A stretch of DNA of 64,000 nucleotides from Helicobacter cetorum. GTDB taxonomy: Bacteria; Campylobacterota; Campylobacteria; Campylobacterales; Helicobacteraceae. Positions 17,085 through 25,368 of the stretch are shown piece after piece. Location of the stretch: NCBI RefSeq assembly GCF_900198405.1, contig NZ_FZMR01000019.1:62001-126000 (forward strand), read 5' to 3'. Made by a program: the position numbers and the translations under genes. Numbering within the stretch: the stretch's first letter is position 1; every line of letters starts with the position of its first letter. A model generated the notes under the pieces. The model did not search any database, had not been told where the DNA came from, and saw only the letters and a program-made list of their open reading frames with translations.

Positions 17085-17537
17085 TTAAAGCTCTCTAATA
17101 AGGCGTGCTGGATTTCCTGCATAAACGCCTTTAATTTCAATATCTTTAGTTACCACACTCCCTGCCCCAATAACCACACCATCACAGATTCTAACCGGCA
17201 AAATAGTAGCGTTAGAGCCAATGCTGACATGATTACCTATAAAAGTGCTTTTCCATTTTGATTTATCGCTATTAGGATACCCATTTTCAAACAAATCATT
17301 AATAAACATCACGCCATGCCCTATAAAACAATGCACTCCAATATTCACTAGAGAGCAAACAAAACTATGGCTTTGAATGCGTGTAAACTCCCCCACTACC
17401 ACTTGAGATTGAATCTCACAAAATGGCCCTACAAACACGCCCTTTTTTAGCGTGCAACCATACAGATTTGAGGGCATTATTACACGCACCCCCTCTTCAT
17501 AGTCTACCCCCTTAATCTGTGCTTGTAAAATTTCCAA
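17085..17537 (-). CDS. Left-handed beta-helix acyltransferase (WbpD/WlbB-like)
   Basis: Hexapeptide-repeat transferase that probably acetylates a UDP-amino sugar. It opens with VIMPSNLYGCTLKKGVFVGP and has SHSFVCSLVNIGVHCFIGHG, FIGNHVSIGSNATILPV, and the closing VIGAGSVVTKDIE plus YAGNPARLI, the standard ending of this family. A TTG at 17537 was chosen because AAGGAG lies 7 nt upstream; an in-frame ATG at 17570 would overlap the upstream gene. It lies 8 nt before the oxidoreductase gene, so the two form an operon, probably for lipopolysaccharide or glycan sugar modification. Confidence 0.8.
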   Translation of the reverse strand: MEILQAQIKGVDYEEGVRVIMPSNLYGCTLKKGVFVGPFCEIQSQVVVGEFTRIQSHSFVCSLVNIGVHCFIGHGVMFINDLFENGYPNSDKSKWKSTFIGNHVSIGSNATILPVRICDGVVIGAGSVVTKDIEIKGVYAGNPARLIREL

Positions 17538-17557
17538 TTCAACTCTCCTTAAAACTG

Positions 17558-18208
17558 CTAAAAATGCCAAGAATGCGAGACAAAAAATAAAAAACTCCGC
17601 TCAAAAGGACTGCGAGTTTCTGGGGTTAGAAATATTTTCATGCCCAATTCCACATCTACATCATGGTATAAAACAATCGTGCGAAACTGCACCCCAAACT
17701 GCCCAATCGCTCTAAAATAGGTGTTATGAAAATTAAAGCTTTTAACCGAATTCCAAGTGTTAACAATCAAATCCTGCACTTTATGATTGATTATCCAAGT
17801 GTTAGCCGCTAATTGCAACCCAAAGAAAAAAGCCCAGCGGTTAATAGGATTTTTATTATACGCTACCATAAAATCCCCCCCTACCCCATAAGTGAACATA
17901 TTAGCTTGCAAAGTGGAGTTATTTGAAAACAACACATTACCATAATCTACAAACACATAATACCTAGAATACGCCCAATCGTTTTTAGGATTAAGCTCAT
18001 AACCCCAAAGAATCGATGCACCCTGCAACAATTTATTCTCATTAAGAGGACGCATAAACACCATACCCACTTGATAAGAAGAAGACATGTAACTTAAATT
18101 CTTTGCTCCTAAAATTTGACACAAAAGAACGCCTATAACGCCCATTAAAATATTTAAAAAGCATGCTTGTTTTTTTAATTCTTGCTTGCCAATATTGTGC
18201 CAAATCAT
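17558..18208 (-). CDS. Putative outer-membrane protein (HP1066-like)
   Basis: A hydrophobic segment (NILMGVIGVLLCQILGA, residues 20-36) serves as signal peptide. Barrel-like alternating strands rich in Trp/Tyr/Phe follow (YSRYYVFVDYG; RWAFFFGLQLA; YFRAIGQFGVQF). The protein ends SHSWHF with a terminal phenylalanine. At 216 aa it is a small barrel. ATG at 18208 was chosen over TTG at 18214 because of spacing from AAAGGG. It lies divergent from cheY, as HP1066 does in H. pylori. Function is unknown. Confidence 0.68.
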   Translation of the reverse strand: MIWHNIGKQELKKQACFLNILMGVIGVLLCQILGAKNLSYMSSSYQVGMVFMRPLNENKLLQGASILWGYELNPKNDWAYSRYYVFVDYGNVLFSNNSTLQANMFTYGVGGDFMVAYNKNPINRWAFFFGLQLAANTWIINHKVQDLIVNTWNSVKSFNFHNTYFRAIGQFGVQFRTIVLYHDVDVELGMKIFLTPETRSPFERSFLFFVSHSWHF

Positions 18209-18364
18209 ACTCAATAACCCTTTAAATCATAGCTAGGCATGCCTTATATTTTTTTAATAAATCTTATTATAACTAAAACCTAAAGGTAAGCTAAGTCATT
18301 TATAAAGAGCCTTTAACTTTAAAAATACTCAAATCAAGCAAGATAACTTTTAATTAAAACATGC

Positions 18365-18370
18365 TATTAT
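18365..18370 (+). promoter_or_regulatory. -10 box for cheY
   Basis: TATTAT, preceded by TGC, about 94 nt before the cheY start. The leader between contains the GAGGAG ribosome site at 18451-18456. Confidence 0.45.
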
Positions 18371-18463
18371 CATAAACCAAAATTATCAAAATTAAGCGTC
18401 AATACGCTTTGAATAGGTTTGATTGAAAACCTAATTAAAACGCCAATAAAGAGGAGAAACGCT

Positions 18464-18838
18464 TTGAAACTACTAGTAGTAGACGACAGTTCAACCATGA
18501 GAAGAATCATCAAAAACACTCTTTCACGCTTAGGCTATGAAGATATTTTAGAGGCTGAACATGGTGTAGAGGCTTGGGAAAAACTCGATGCCAATGCCGA
18601 TACTAAAGTGCTAATTACTGATTGGAATATGCCCGAAATGAATGGATTAGATTTAGTTAAAAAAGTGCGTGCTGATGATAGATTTAAAGAAATTCCTATT
18701 ATTATGATTACTACAGAGGGCGGTAAGGCTGAAGTTATCACTGCCTTAAAAGCGGGTGTGAATAATTATATCGTTAAGCCTTTTACTCCACAAGTTTTAA
18801 AAGAAAAACTAGAAGTTGTTTTAGGAACAAATGACTAA
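18464..18838 (+). CDS. cheY: Chemotaxis response regulator CheY
   Basis: Single-domain receiver that carries the chemotaxis signal to the flagellar switch. The acidic pair DD (residues 7-8), phospho-acceptor Asp53 (TDWNMPE), MITTEG with the switch Thr, and the KPF lysine near 106 are present. The start is TTG at 18464 behind GAGGAG, giving 124 aa beginning MKLLVVDDSS as in H. pylori CheY1; an in-frame upstream ATG-like extension to 18419 is not family-like. It heads a plus-strand run into prmA and ftsH. Confidence 0.97.
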   Translation: MKLLVVDDSSTMRRIIKNTLSRLGYEDILEAEHGVEAWEKLDANADTKVLITDWNMPEMNGLDLVKKVRADDRFKEIPIIMITTEGGKAEVITALKAGVNNYIVKPFTPQVLKEKLEVVLGTND

Positions 18839-18862
18839 AGATTTAAATCATGTTGTTAGATT

Positions 18863-19840
18863 ATGATGTATTTTGAAACTTTTTTTGTTTTCTATGAAGA
18901 GCGTGAAGTCTTTATGGACTTTCTCGCACAAACCGCTGATTTAGCCCTTGAAGAGACTGATTTAAAAACCTTAGAGGCTTTTAATGAAATAAAAACCATT
19001 AACGCTCTAAAAACTCAAAATTGGGAACATTTTTCTACTCAAAATATTCCAACCGATTTTATGTTTTGTGTGAATGATTTATTGAAAGAAACCTTTATAG
19101 TCGTGCGACTTGAACAAGACCCTAATCTTTCGCTACTACCTAAACTAAAGCACTTTTGCTTAACACTTAAGCAACACTTGAAAAAAGATTTTAACTTTCA
19201 TTATCTCACTCAAAAACTTCCTAATAAAGATTGGCTAGAAACTTATGAGCAGAGTGTTTTGCCGGTGCAATGTGGGAAGTTTCATATCCGCCCTAGTTGG
19301 CATGCAAAGCCAAGTGATATTCCAACAGATTACGATATTTTAATCAATCCGGGGCTTGCTTTTGGTTCAGGTCATCACGAAAGCACTTCTATGTGCTTAG
19401 AATTGCTCGCTAAACTTGATTTAAAGGATAAAAAAGCCTTAGATGTGGGCTGTGGGAGTGGGATTTTAAGCATAGCGATGAAAAAGCAAGGCATAAAGTC
19501 TCTCATGTCTTGCGATACAGATGAGCTTGCTATTCAAGCGACTTTGCAAAACATCTCTTTAAACCAATTAGCGCTAAATAAACAAGATAAAATCTTTCAA
19601 GGTTCTACCCAACATATTGATGAAACTTTTGATATAGTCGTTGCTAACATTGTTGCTGATGTAATTAAAAGCTTGCATAGCGAATTTTTACGCCTTTGTG
19701 ATAATATTCTTATTATATCAGGGATTTTAGAAACCCATTTAGACTCCGTATTGCGAGTTTATCGAGATTTTGAGATTTTAGAACAGCAAAAGCGTAATGA
19801 ATGGGTAGCTCTAAAACTGCTTAAAAAACAAAACAATTAA
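18863..19840 (+). CDS. prmA: Ribosomal protein L11 methyltransferase
   Basis: AdoMet-dependent methyltransferase that trimethylates L11. The substrate-binding N-terminal half is divergent, as in other Helicobacter. The PrmA motifs are clear: DILINPGLAFGSGHHESTSM (near 163), LDVGCGSGILSIAM (near 194-207) and VANIVADVI (near 260). At 325 aa it is near the usual length. The start at 18863 follows an in-frame TAG 6 nt upstream. It lies 24 nt after cheY and 8 nt before ftsH. Confidence 0.93.
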   Translation: MMYFETFFVFYEEREVFMDFLAQTADLALEETDLKTLEAFNEIKTINALKTQNWEHFSTQNIPTDFMFCVNDLLKETFIVVRLEQDPNLSLLPKLKHFCLTLKQHLKKDFNFHYLTQKLPNKDWLETYEQSVLPVQCGKFHIRPSWHAKPSDIPTDYDILINPGLAFGSGHHESTSMCLELLAKLDLKDKKALDVGCGSGILSIAMKKQGIKSLMSCDTDELAIQATLQNISLNQLALNKQDKIFQGSTQHIDETFDIVVANIVADVIKSLHSEFLRLCDNILIISGILETHLDSVLRVYRDFEILEQQKRNEWVALKLLKKQNN

Positions 19841-19848
19841 GGACCTTA

Positions 19849-21750
19849 ATGAAACCAACTAACGAACCTAAAAAACCATTTTTGCAAAACCCTATTGTGT
19901 TGATTGTCCTTTGTGGTATCTTATTAGTATTATTTTTGCGTTCTTTCAATAGCACTGAAAGTGGTTTTGGCGAACATTTTTTATCCTCTAGCACTAAAAA
20001 TGTGAGCTACCATGAAATCAAGCAACTTATTGAAAACAAAGAAGTAGAAAATGTAAGCATTGGTCAAACTCTCATTAAGGCAAGCCACAAAGAAGGTAAC
20101 ACGCATATCATTTATGTCGCTAAACGAGTGCCGGACTTAACCTTAGTGCCTCTCTTAGATGAAAAGAAAATCAATTATTCCGGTTTTAGCGAGTCTAATT
20201 TTTTCACTGACATGCTAGGGTGGCTTATGCCGGTATTAGTTATTTTAGGCCTATGGATGTTTATGGCAAATCGCATGCAAAAAAATATGGGCGGAGGTAT
20301 TTTTGGCATGGGTGGTGCTAAAAAGCTCATTAACGCTGAAAAACCCAAAGTGCGTTTTAATGATATGGCAGGCAATGAAGAAGCCAAAGAAGAAGTGGTA
20401 GAAATCGTAGATTTTTTAAAATACCCCGAGCGTTATGCGAGTTTGGGGGCTAAAATTCCTAAGGGCGTGCTATTAGTAGGGCCTCCGGGAACCGGAAAAA
20501 CCCTCTTAGCTAAAGCAGTAGCCGGTGAGGCGAGCGTGCCGTTTTTCTCTATGGGGGGCAGTAGTTTTATAGAAATGTTTGTAGGCTTAGGGGCTAGTAG
20601 AGTTAGAGATTTATTTGAAATCGCTAAAAAAGAAGCTCCTAGCATTATTTTTATTGATGAAATTGATGCCATAGGCAAGAGCAGAGCTGCTGGGGGCGTA
20701 GTGAGTGGGAATGATGAAAGAGAGCAGACTTTAAACCAGCTTTTAGCAGAAATGGATGGCTTTGGGAGTGAAAATGCCCCCGTAATTGTCCTAGCCGCAA
20801 CCAACCGCCCCGAAATTTTAGATCCTGCCTTAATGCGTCCGGGACGCTTTGATAGACAAGTTCTAGTGGATAAACCTGATTTTAATGGTAGGGTAGAAAT
20901 TTTAAAAGTGCATATTAAGGGCGTAAAACTTGCCAACGATGTAGACTTGCAAGAAGTTGCTAAGCTTACTGCAGGACTTGCTGGAGCAGATTTAGCTAAT
21001 ATCATCAATGAGGCAGCACTCTTAGCCGGTAGAAATAACCAAAAAGAGGTTAAGCAAATCCACTTGAAAGAGGCTGTTGAAAGAGGTATTGCTGGATTAG
21101 AAAAGAAAAGCCGAAGAATTAGCCCTAAAGAAAAGAAAATCGTAGCTTACCATGAAAGCGGACATGCCGTGATTTCTGAAATGACTAAAGGCAGTGCGAG
21201 AGTAAATAAAGTCTCTATCATTCCAAGGGGCATGGCAGCTTTAGGCTACACTCTCAACACACCCGAAGAAAACAAATACTTAATGCAAAAGCATGAGTTA
21301 ATCGCTGAAATTGATGTGCTTTTAGGCGGAAGAGCGGCTGAAGATGTCTTTTTAGAAGAGATTTCTACCGGTGCGAGCAATGACTTAGAGAGAGCGACAG
21401 ATATTATCAAGGGCATGGTAAGTTATTATGGCATGAGTAGTGTCAGTGGGCTTATGGTCTTAGAAAAACAACGCAATGCCTTTTTAGGTGGTGGCTTTGG
21501 CTCATCTAGAGAGTTTAGCGAAAAGACCGCTGAAGAAATGGATAATTTTATTAAAAATCTCTTAGATGAACGCTATAACCATGTCAAGCAAACTTTGAGC
21601 GATTATAAAGAAGCGATTGAAATCATGGTCAAAGAACTCTTTGATAAAGAAGTCATTACCGGTGAGAGAGTGCGAGAAATTATTGGCGATTATGAAGTGG
21701 CTAATAATTTAGAAAGTCGCTTAGTTCCACTAGAAGAGCATGCAGGATAA
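19849..21750 (+). CDS. ftsH: ATP-dependent zinc metalloprotease FtsH
   Basis: Inner-membrane AAA+ protease for damaged membrane proteins and short-lived regulators. Two membrane helices (residues 14-30 and about 125-140) flank a periplasmic segment. Walker A GPPGTGKT (near 210), Walker B FIDEIDAIG, the second region of homology with NRPEILDPALMRPGRFDRQ, and the zinc motif HESGH (near 430) are seen. At 633 aa it is full length. It is part of a cheY-prmA-ftsH-pssA-copA run. Confidence 0.98.
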   Translation: MKPTNEPKKPFLQNPIVLIVLCGILLVLFLRSFNSTESGFGEHFLSSSTKNVSYHEIKQLIENKEVENVSIGQTLIKASHKEGNTHIIYVAKRVPDLTLVPLLDEKKINYSGFSESNFFTDMLGWLMPVLVILGLWMFMANRMQKNMGGGIFGMGGAKKLINAEKPKVRFNDMAGNEEAKEEVVEIVDFLKYPERYASLGAKIPKGVLLVGPPGTGKTLLAKAVAGEASVPFFSMGGSSFIEMFVGLGASRVRDLFEIAKKEAPSIIFIDEIDAIGKSRAAGGVVSGNDEREQTLNQLLAEMDGFGSENAPVIVLAATNRPEILDPALMRPGRFDRQVLVDKPDFNGRVEILKVHIKGVKLANDVDLQEVAKLTAGLAGADLANIINEAALLAGRNNQKEVKQIHLKEAVERGIAGLEKKSRRISPKEKKIVAYHESGHAVISEMTKGSARVNKVSIIPRGMAALGYTLNTPEENKYLMQKHELIAEIDVLLGGRAAEDVFLEEISTGASNDLERATDIIKGMVSYYGMSSVSGLMVLEKQRNAFLGGGFGSSREFSEKTAEEMDNFIKNLLDERYNHVKQTLSDYKEAIEIMVKELFDKEVITGERVREIIGDYEVANNLESRLVPLEEHAG

Positions 21751-21818
21751 AATGCTAGGACAAAAGCGATTTTGCATGCTTTCATTACGCCTATTTGAAA
21801 TTAAAAAAGGGCTTTTTT

Positions 21819-22526
21819 ATGCCTATTAAGCCCCTTTATTTGTTTCCTAACCTTTTTACGGCTAGTAGTATTTTTTTAGGCGTGATGAGCATGTTCTATG
21901 CCTCTGATCAACAATTTGTTATGGCATGTTGGCTTGTTGTAGCAAGTCTCATTTTAGACGGACTTGATGGGCGTGTAGCACGACTAACCAACACCACTAG
22001 CAAATTTGGCGTGGAATTTGACTCACTCGCTGATGTAGTGGCATTTGGAGTAGCCCCTAGTATGATTGCCTATTTTTATATGGGGCATAATTTTGGGCGT
22101 ATTGGTATGGCAGTGAGTGCGTTATTTGTGATTTTTGGAGCTATTAGATTGGCACGATTTAACATCAGCACTAGCACTAGCGACCCCTACTCTTTCATAG
22201 GCATTCCTATTCCAGCAGCAGCGGTATTAGTGGTGCTTGGAGTGTTACTAGATAATAAATACCACTTTTTAGAAGAATTATGGATAAAGTTTTTCTTAGG
22301 CTATATTGTCTTATTAGGAGTGCTTATGGTGAGCAATATCCGCTATCCTAATTTTAAAAAAATCAAATGGAATTTAAAACTCTTTATTTTACTACTCATT
22401 TTTTTGCTACTTGTTTTTGTTCGCCCTTTGGAAGTATTAAGCGCGTTTATGCTCTTTTACTTGCTGTATGGTGTTTTACGCTGGATATATCTAATGGTAA
22501 AGATTATCTTTAAACACAATTCATAG
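21819..22526 (+). CDS. pssA: CDP-diacylglycerol-serine O-phosphatidyltransferase
   Basis: Membrane enzyme that makes phosphatidylserine, the precursor of phosphatidylethanolamine. The CDP-alcohol phosphotransferase signature DGLDGRVARLTNTTSKFGVE (DGx2ARx8Gx3Dx3D) spans about residues 48-75, and there are seven or eight hydrophobic segments. ATG at 21819 (MPIKPLYLFPNLFT) was chosen because the same start is used in H. pylori and AAAAAAGG lies upstream; an in-frame start at 21795 adds eight residues. Confidence 0.95.
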   Translation: MPIKPLYLFPNLFTASSIFLGVMSMFYASDQQFVMACWLVVASLILDGLDGRVARLTNTTSKFGVEFDSLADVVAFGVAPSMIAYFYMGHNFGRIGMAVSALFVIFGAIRLARFNISTSTSDPYSFIGIPIPAAAVLVVLGVLLDNKYHFLEELWIKFFLGYIVLLGVLMVSNIRYPNFKKIKWNLKLFILLLIFLLLVFVRPLEVLSAFMLFYLLYGVLRWIYLMVKIIFKHNS

Positions 22527-22535
22527 GACTATACA

Positions 22536-24743
22536 ATGAAAAAAGAAACTTTTTACATAGAAGGCATGACTTGCACCGCTTGTTCTAGTGGGATTGAACG
22601 CTCTTTGAAACGCAAAGATTTTATCCAAGATATAAGCGTGAATTTAATGACAAAGAGTGCAGTCGTTAGCTATGATGAACAAAAAGCTACCCTAGAAGAT
22701 ATTTTCAACATTGTAAATAAGCTAGGCTACACACCCAAAACCCATTTAGAAGAAAACACGCAAAAAGAATTTTTAAGCCCCAATGTCAAGCTCATAGGAG
22801 CGATTGTTTTTACGCTTTTTGTTTTGTATTTTTCTATGGGGGCTATGCTTATTCCTAGCCTTGTCCCTCAAGCGATTTTAGATAACCAAATGCTAGATGG
22901 CATCTTACAACTTGTTGGCACTCTCATTGTCATGCATTTTGGGCGTAACTTCTATTTTAAGGGTTTTAGCACCCTCTATCACAAACAACCCAACATGGAT
23001 AGTTTGGTAGCTATAGGCACGAGTTCAGCATTCATTTATAGCTTGTATTTGCTATGGCGTGTGAGCTATCTTAAAATGCCTATAGAGGGCTATTATTTTG
23101 AAAGCGTTTGCGTGATTTTAATGTTTGTAATGATTGGTAAACGCATTGAAAATGTCTCCAAAGATAAAGCCCTAGATGCCATGCAAGCCTTAATGAAGAA
23201 TGCCCCAAAGACTGCCATTAAAATGCAAAACAATAAACAAGTTGAAGTCTTAGTGGATAGTATTGTTGTAGGCGATATTTTAAAAATCTTGCCCGGGTCT
23301 CATATCCCCGTAGATGGCGAAATCATTGAGGGCGAGGGGGAATTAGATGAGAGCATGCTCACTGGCGAACCTTTACCACTCTATAAAAGAGTGGGCGATA
23401 AGGTCTTTTCTGGCACACTTAATAGCAACACAAGCTTTTTAATCAAAGCCACACAATCCAATAAAGACAGCACGCTATCAAAAATTATGGATTTAATCAG
23501 TAACGCTCAAAATTCAAAAGCACAAATTTCTCGCCTAGCTGATAAGGTCTCTGCGGTCTTTGTGCCAAGTGTCATAGCGATTGCAAGCCTAGCTTTTTTA
23601 ACATGGCTATTGATTATGGGGGATTTTAAAACAGCTTTAGAAGTCTTTATTGCTGTTCTTGTGATTTCTTGCCCATGCGCTTTAGGGTTAGCCACACCTA
23701 TGAGTATTTTGGTGGCTAATCAAAAGGCAAGCTCTTTAGGCTTATTTTTTAAAGACGCTCCAAGTTTAGAAAAAGCAAGGCTAGTCAATACTATTGTATT
23801 TGATAAAACCGGCACGCTCACTATTGGTAAGCCTATGGTAAAAGAAGTCATTTTAGCACCCAATACAGATTTGAAAGATTTATTGAGCCTAGCATCTAGC
23901 ATTGAAAATAGTAGCGAGCATGTCATTGCTAAAGGCATAGTAGAATACGCCAAAGAGCATAACGCCCCTTTAAAAGAGATTAGCGAAGTTAAAGTTACTA
24001 CAGGCTTTGGCATTAGCGCTAGGATAGATTATAAAGGCGCTACAGAGATTATAAAGGTCGGTAATAGCGAATTTTTTAACCCTAAAAACACGCTAGACAT
24101 TAAAGATACCGGCATTTTAGTTTTTGTAGGTAAAGCAATCAATGATAATGAAGATGAATTTTTGGGCGCATTCATTTTAGAAGACTTGCCAAAAATGGGG
24201 GTTAAAGAACATCTAAAAAGCATTAAAAATTTAGGCATTAAAACCATGCTTTTGAGCGGAGACAATGAAGAAAATGTCAAAAAATGTGCTTTAGAGCTAG
24301 GACTAGATAGCTATAAAGGAAACGCTAAACCAGAAGATAAACTTAACAAAATCAAAGAGCTTAAAGCACAAGGCGAAATAGTGATGATGGTAGGCGATGG
24401 CATGAATGATGCCCCAAGTCTCGCACTCAGTGATGTGGCAGTCGTGATGGCTAAAGGAAGTGATGTGAGCGTGCAAGCAGCTGATATTGTAAGCTTTAAC
24501 AACGATATTAAGTCTGTTTATAGTGCGATTAGATTAAGTCAAGCAACAATTAAGAATATTAAAGAAAATTTGTTTTGGGCTTTTTGCTATAATAGTGTGT
24601 TTATCCCCTTAGCATGTGGAGTAGCTTACAAGCTAGGCATTATGCTTAATCCTATGCTTGCAAGCTTAGCGATGAGTTTAAGCTCAGTGAGTGTAGTCTT
24701 AAATGCCCAAAGGCTAAGGAATTTTAAAATTAAGGAGAATTAA
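22536..24743 (+). CDS. copA: Copper-exporting P1B-type ATPase
   Basis: Pumps Cu(I) out of the cytoplasm. One N-terminal heavy-metal domain (GMTCTAC, Cys13 and Cys16), eight predicted membrane helices, the TGEP actuator loop, the membrane CPC motif (SCPCALG, near 380), the phosphorylation site DKTGT (near 427) and the hinge GDGMNDAPSL (near 620) are seen. At 735 aa it is the Helicobacter length. The small chaperone gene copP follows after 1 nt. Confidence 0.97.
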   Translation: MKKETFYIEGMTCTACSSGIERSLKRKDFIQDISVNLMTKSAVVSYDEQKATLEDIFNIVNKLGYTPKTHLEENTQKEFLSPNVKLIGAIVFTLFVLYFSMGAMLIPSLVPQAILDNQMLDGILQLVGTLIVMHFGRNFYFKGFSTLYHKQPNMDSLVAIGTSSAFIYSLYLLWRVSYLKMPIEGYYFESVCVILMFVMIGKRIENVSKDKALDAMQALMKNAPKTAIKMQNNKQVEVLVDSIVVGDILKILPGSHIPVDGEIIEGEGELDESMLTGEPLPLYKRVGDKVFSGTLNSNTSFLIKATQSNKDSTLSKIMDLISNAQNSKAQISRLADKVSAVFVPSVIAIASLAFLTWLLIMGDFKTALEVFIAVLVISCPCALGLATPMSILVANQKASSLGLFFKDAPSLEKARLVNTIVFDKTGTLTIGKPMVKEVILAPNTDLKDLLSLASSIENSSEHVIAKGIVEYAKEHNAPLKEISEVKVTTGFGISARIDYKGATEIIKVGNSEFFNPKNTLDIKDTGILVFVGKAINDNEDEFLGAFILEDLPKMGVKEHLKSIKNLGIKTMLLSGDNEENVKKCALELGLDSYKGNAKPEDKLNKIKELKAQGEIVMMVGDGMNDAPSLALSDVAVVMAKGSDVSVQAADIVSFNNDIKSVYSAIRLSQATIKNIKENLFWAFCYNSVFIPLACGVAYKLGIMLNPMLASLAMSLSSVSVVLNAQRLRNFKIKEN

Positions 24744-24744
24744 G

Positions 24745-24960
24745 ATGAGTTCAAAAGTTACTATTAGTGTGCCAAGCATTACATGCCAGCATTGTGTGGA
24801 TAAGATTGAAAAGTTTGTTGGAGAATTAGATGGGATTGAACATATTGATGTGGATATTCCTACAAAAATCGTGCATGTAACTTTTAATGCCCCAGCGACT
24901 GCAGAGGCGATAAAAGAGGCTCTTTTAGATGCTGGACAAGAAGTGGCTAGTCTCTCGTAA
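24745..24960 (+). CDS. copP: Copper chaperone CopP
   Basis: A 71-aa ferredoxin-like heavy-metal-binding protein that hands Cu(I) to CopA. The metal loop SITCQHC supplies Cys14 and Cys17; KIEKFVGELDGIEHIDVDI and the final DAGQEVA match H. pylori CopP closely. It lies 1 nt after copA, so the two are coexpressed. Confidence 0.95.
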   Translation: MSSKVTISVPSITCQHCVDKIEKFVGELDGIEHIDVDIPTKIVHVTFNAPATAEAIKEALLDAGQEVASLS

Positions 24961-25001
24961 AAAAACAGACTATTGATTAAAAGCTAGTTAGAAGGAAGTA
25001 T

Positions 25002-25223
25002 ATGAGAGTAAGTTTTTTTGTTCCCACAATTGCTAATAGAAGTTGTATAGAGAAGTTAGAGAACTATATTGGAGAGTTAAATGGCATTAACCACATCAAT
25101 ATTAACACCTCTAAAAAGACGGTTCTTGTAGAATTTTCTAGCTTGACAAGTGCCAAAGCTATTGAAAATGCAATTAAAGATGCAGGCTATGAGACCATGT
25201 TAAATGCTGATGATGAGTTTTAA
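25002..25223 (+). CDS. Degenerate CopP paralogue (CxxC broken)
   Basis: A 73-aa protein with the same heavy-metal-associated fold and closely similar phrases to copP (LENYIGELNGINHINI; AIKDAGYE). The metal loop reads IANRSC: the first cysteine is replaced by Asn12 and only Cys15 remains. It probably arose by tandem duplication of copP 41 nt upstream. With one thiol it cannot bind Cu(I) in the usual two-cysteine way; it might still dimerise or bind CopA. It has its own ribosome site (GAAGGAAG). A terminator-like hairpin follows at 25261. Confidence 0.82.
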   Translation: MRVSFFVPTIANRSCIEKLENYIGELNGINHININTSKKTVLVEFSSLTSAKAIENAIKDAGYETMLNADDEF

Positions 25224-25260
25224 GCCCTAAAGTTACCAAACTTTTCAAAAAGTGCTATGC

Positions 25261-25294
25261 ACCTTGTTTAATAATACAAACAAGGTTTGATTTT
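25261..25294 (+). terminator. Rho-independent terminator after the copA-copP group
   Basis: Stem ACCTTGTTT (25261-25269) with AAACAAGGT (25278-25286), 8-nt loop, then TTGATTTT. All nine pairs are perfect. Confidence 0.7.
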
Positions 25295-25319
25295 ATGCAC
25301 ACTCAAAGTTAAGCTATAG

Positions 25320-25325
25320 TATAAT
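25320..25325 (+). promoter_or_regulatory. -10 box for the Sel1-repeat protein
   Basis: TATAAT 43 nt before the ATG at 25369, placed just after the upstream terminator. Confidence 0.55.
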
Positions 25326-25368
25326 CTACATTCACTTTTATATTCGATTCTAACATCAAGGAATTTTT

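Noticed and set aside
20433-21008. Long minus-strand frame of 191 codons inside ftsH
   Set aside because: Its composition (Ser/Leu/Lys-rich) is what the antisense of conserved AAA+ codons gives; ftsH is certain on the other strand.
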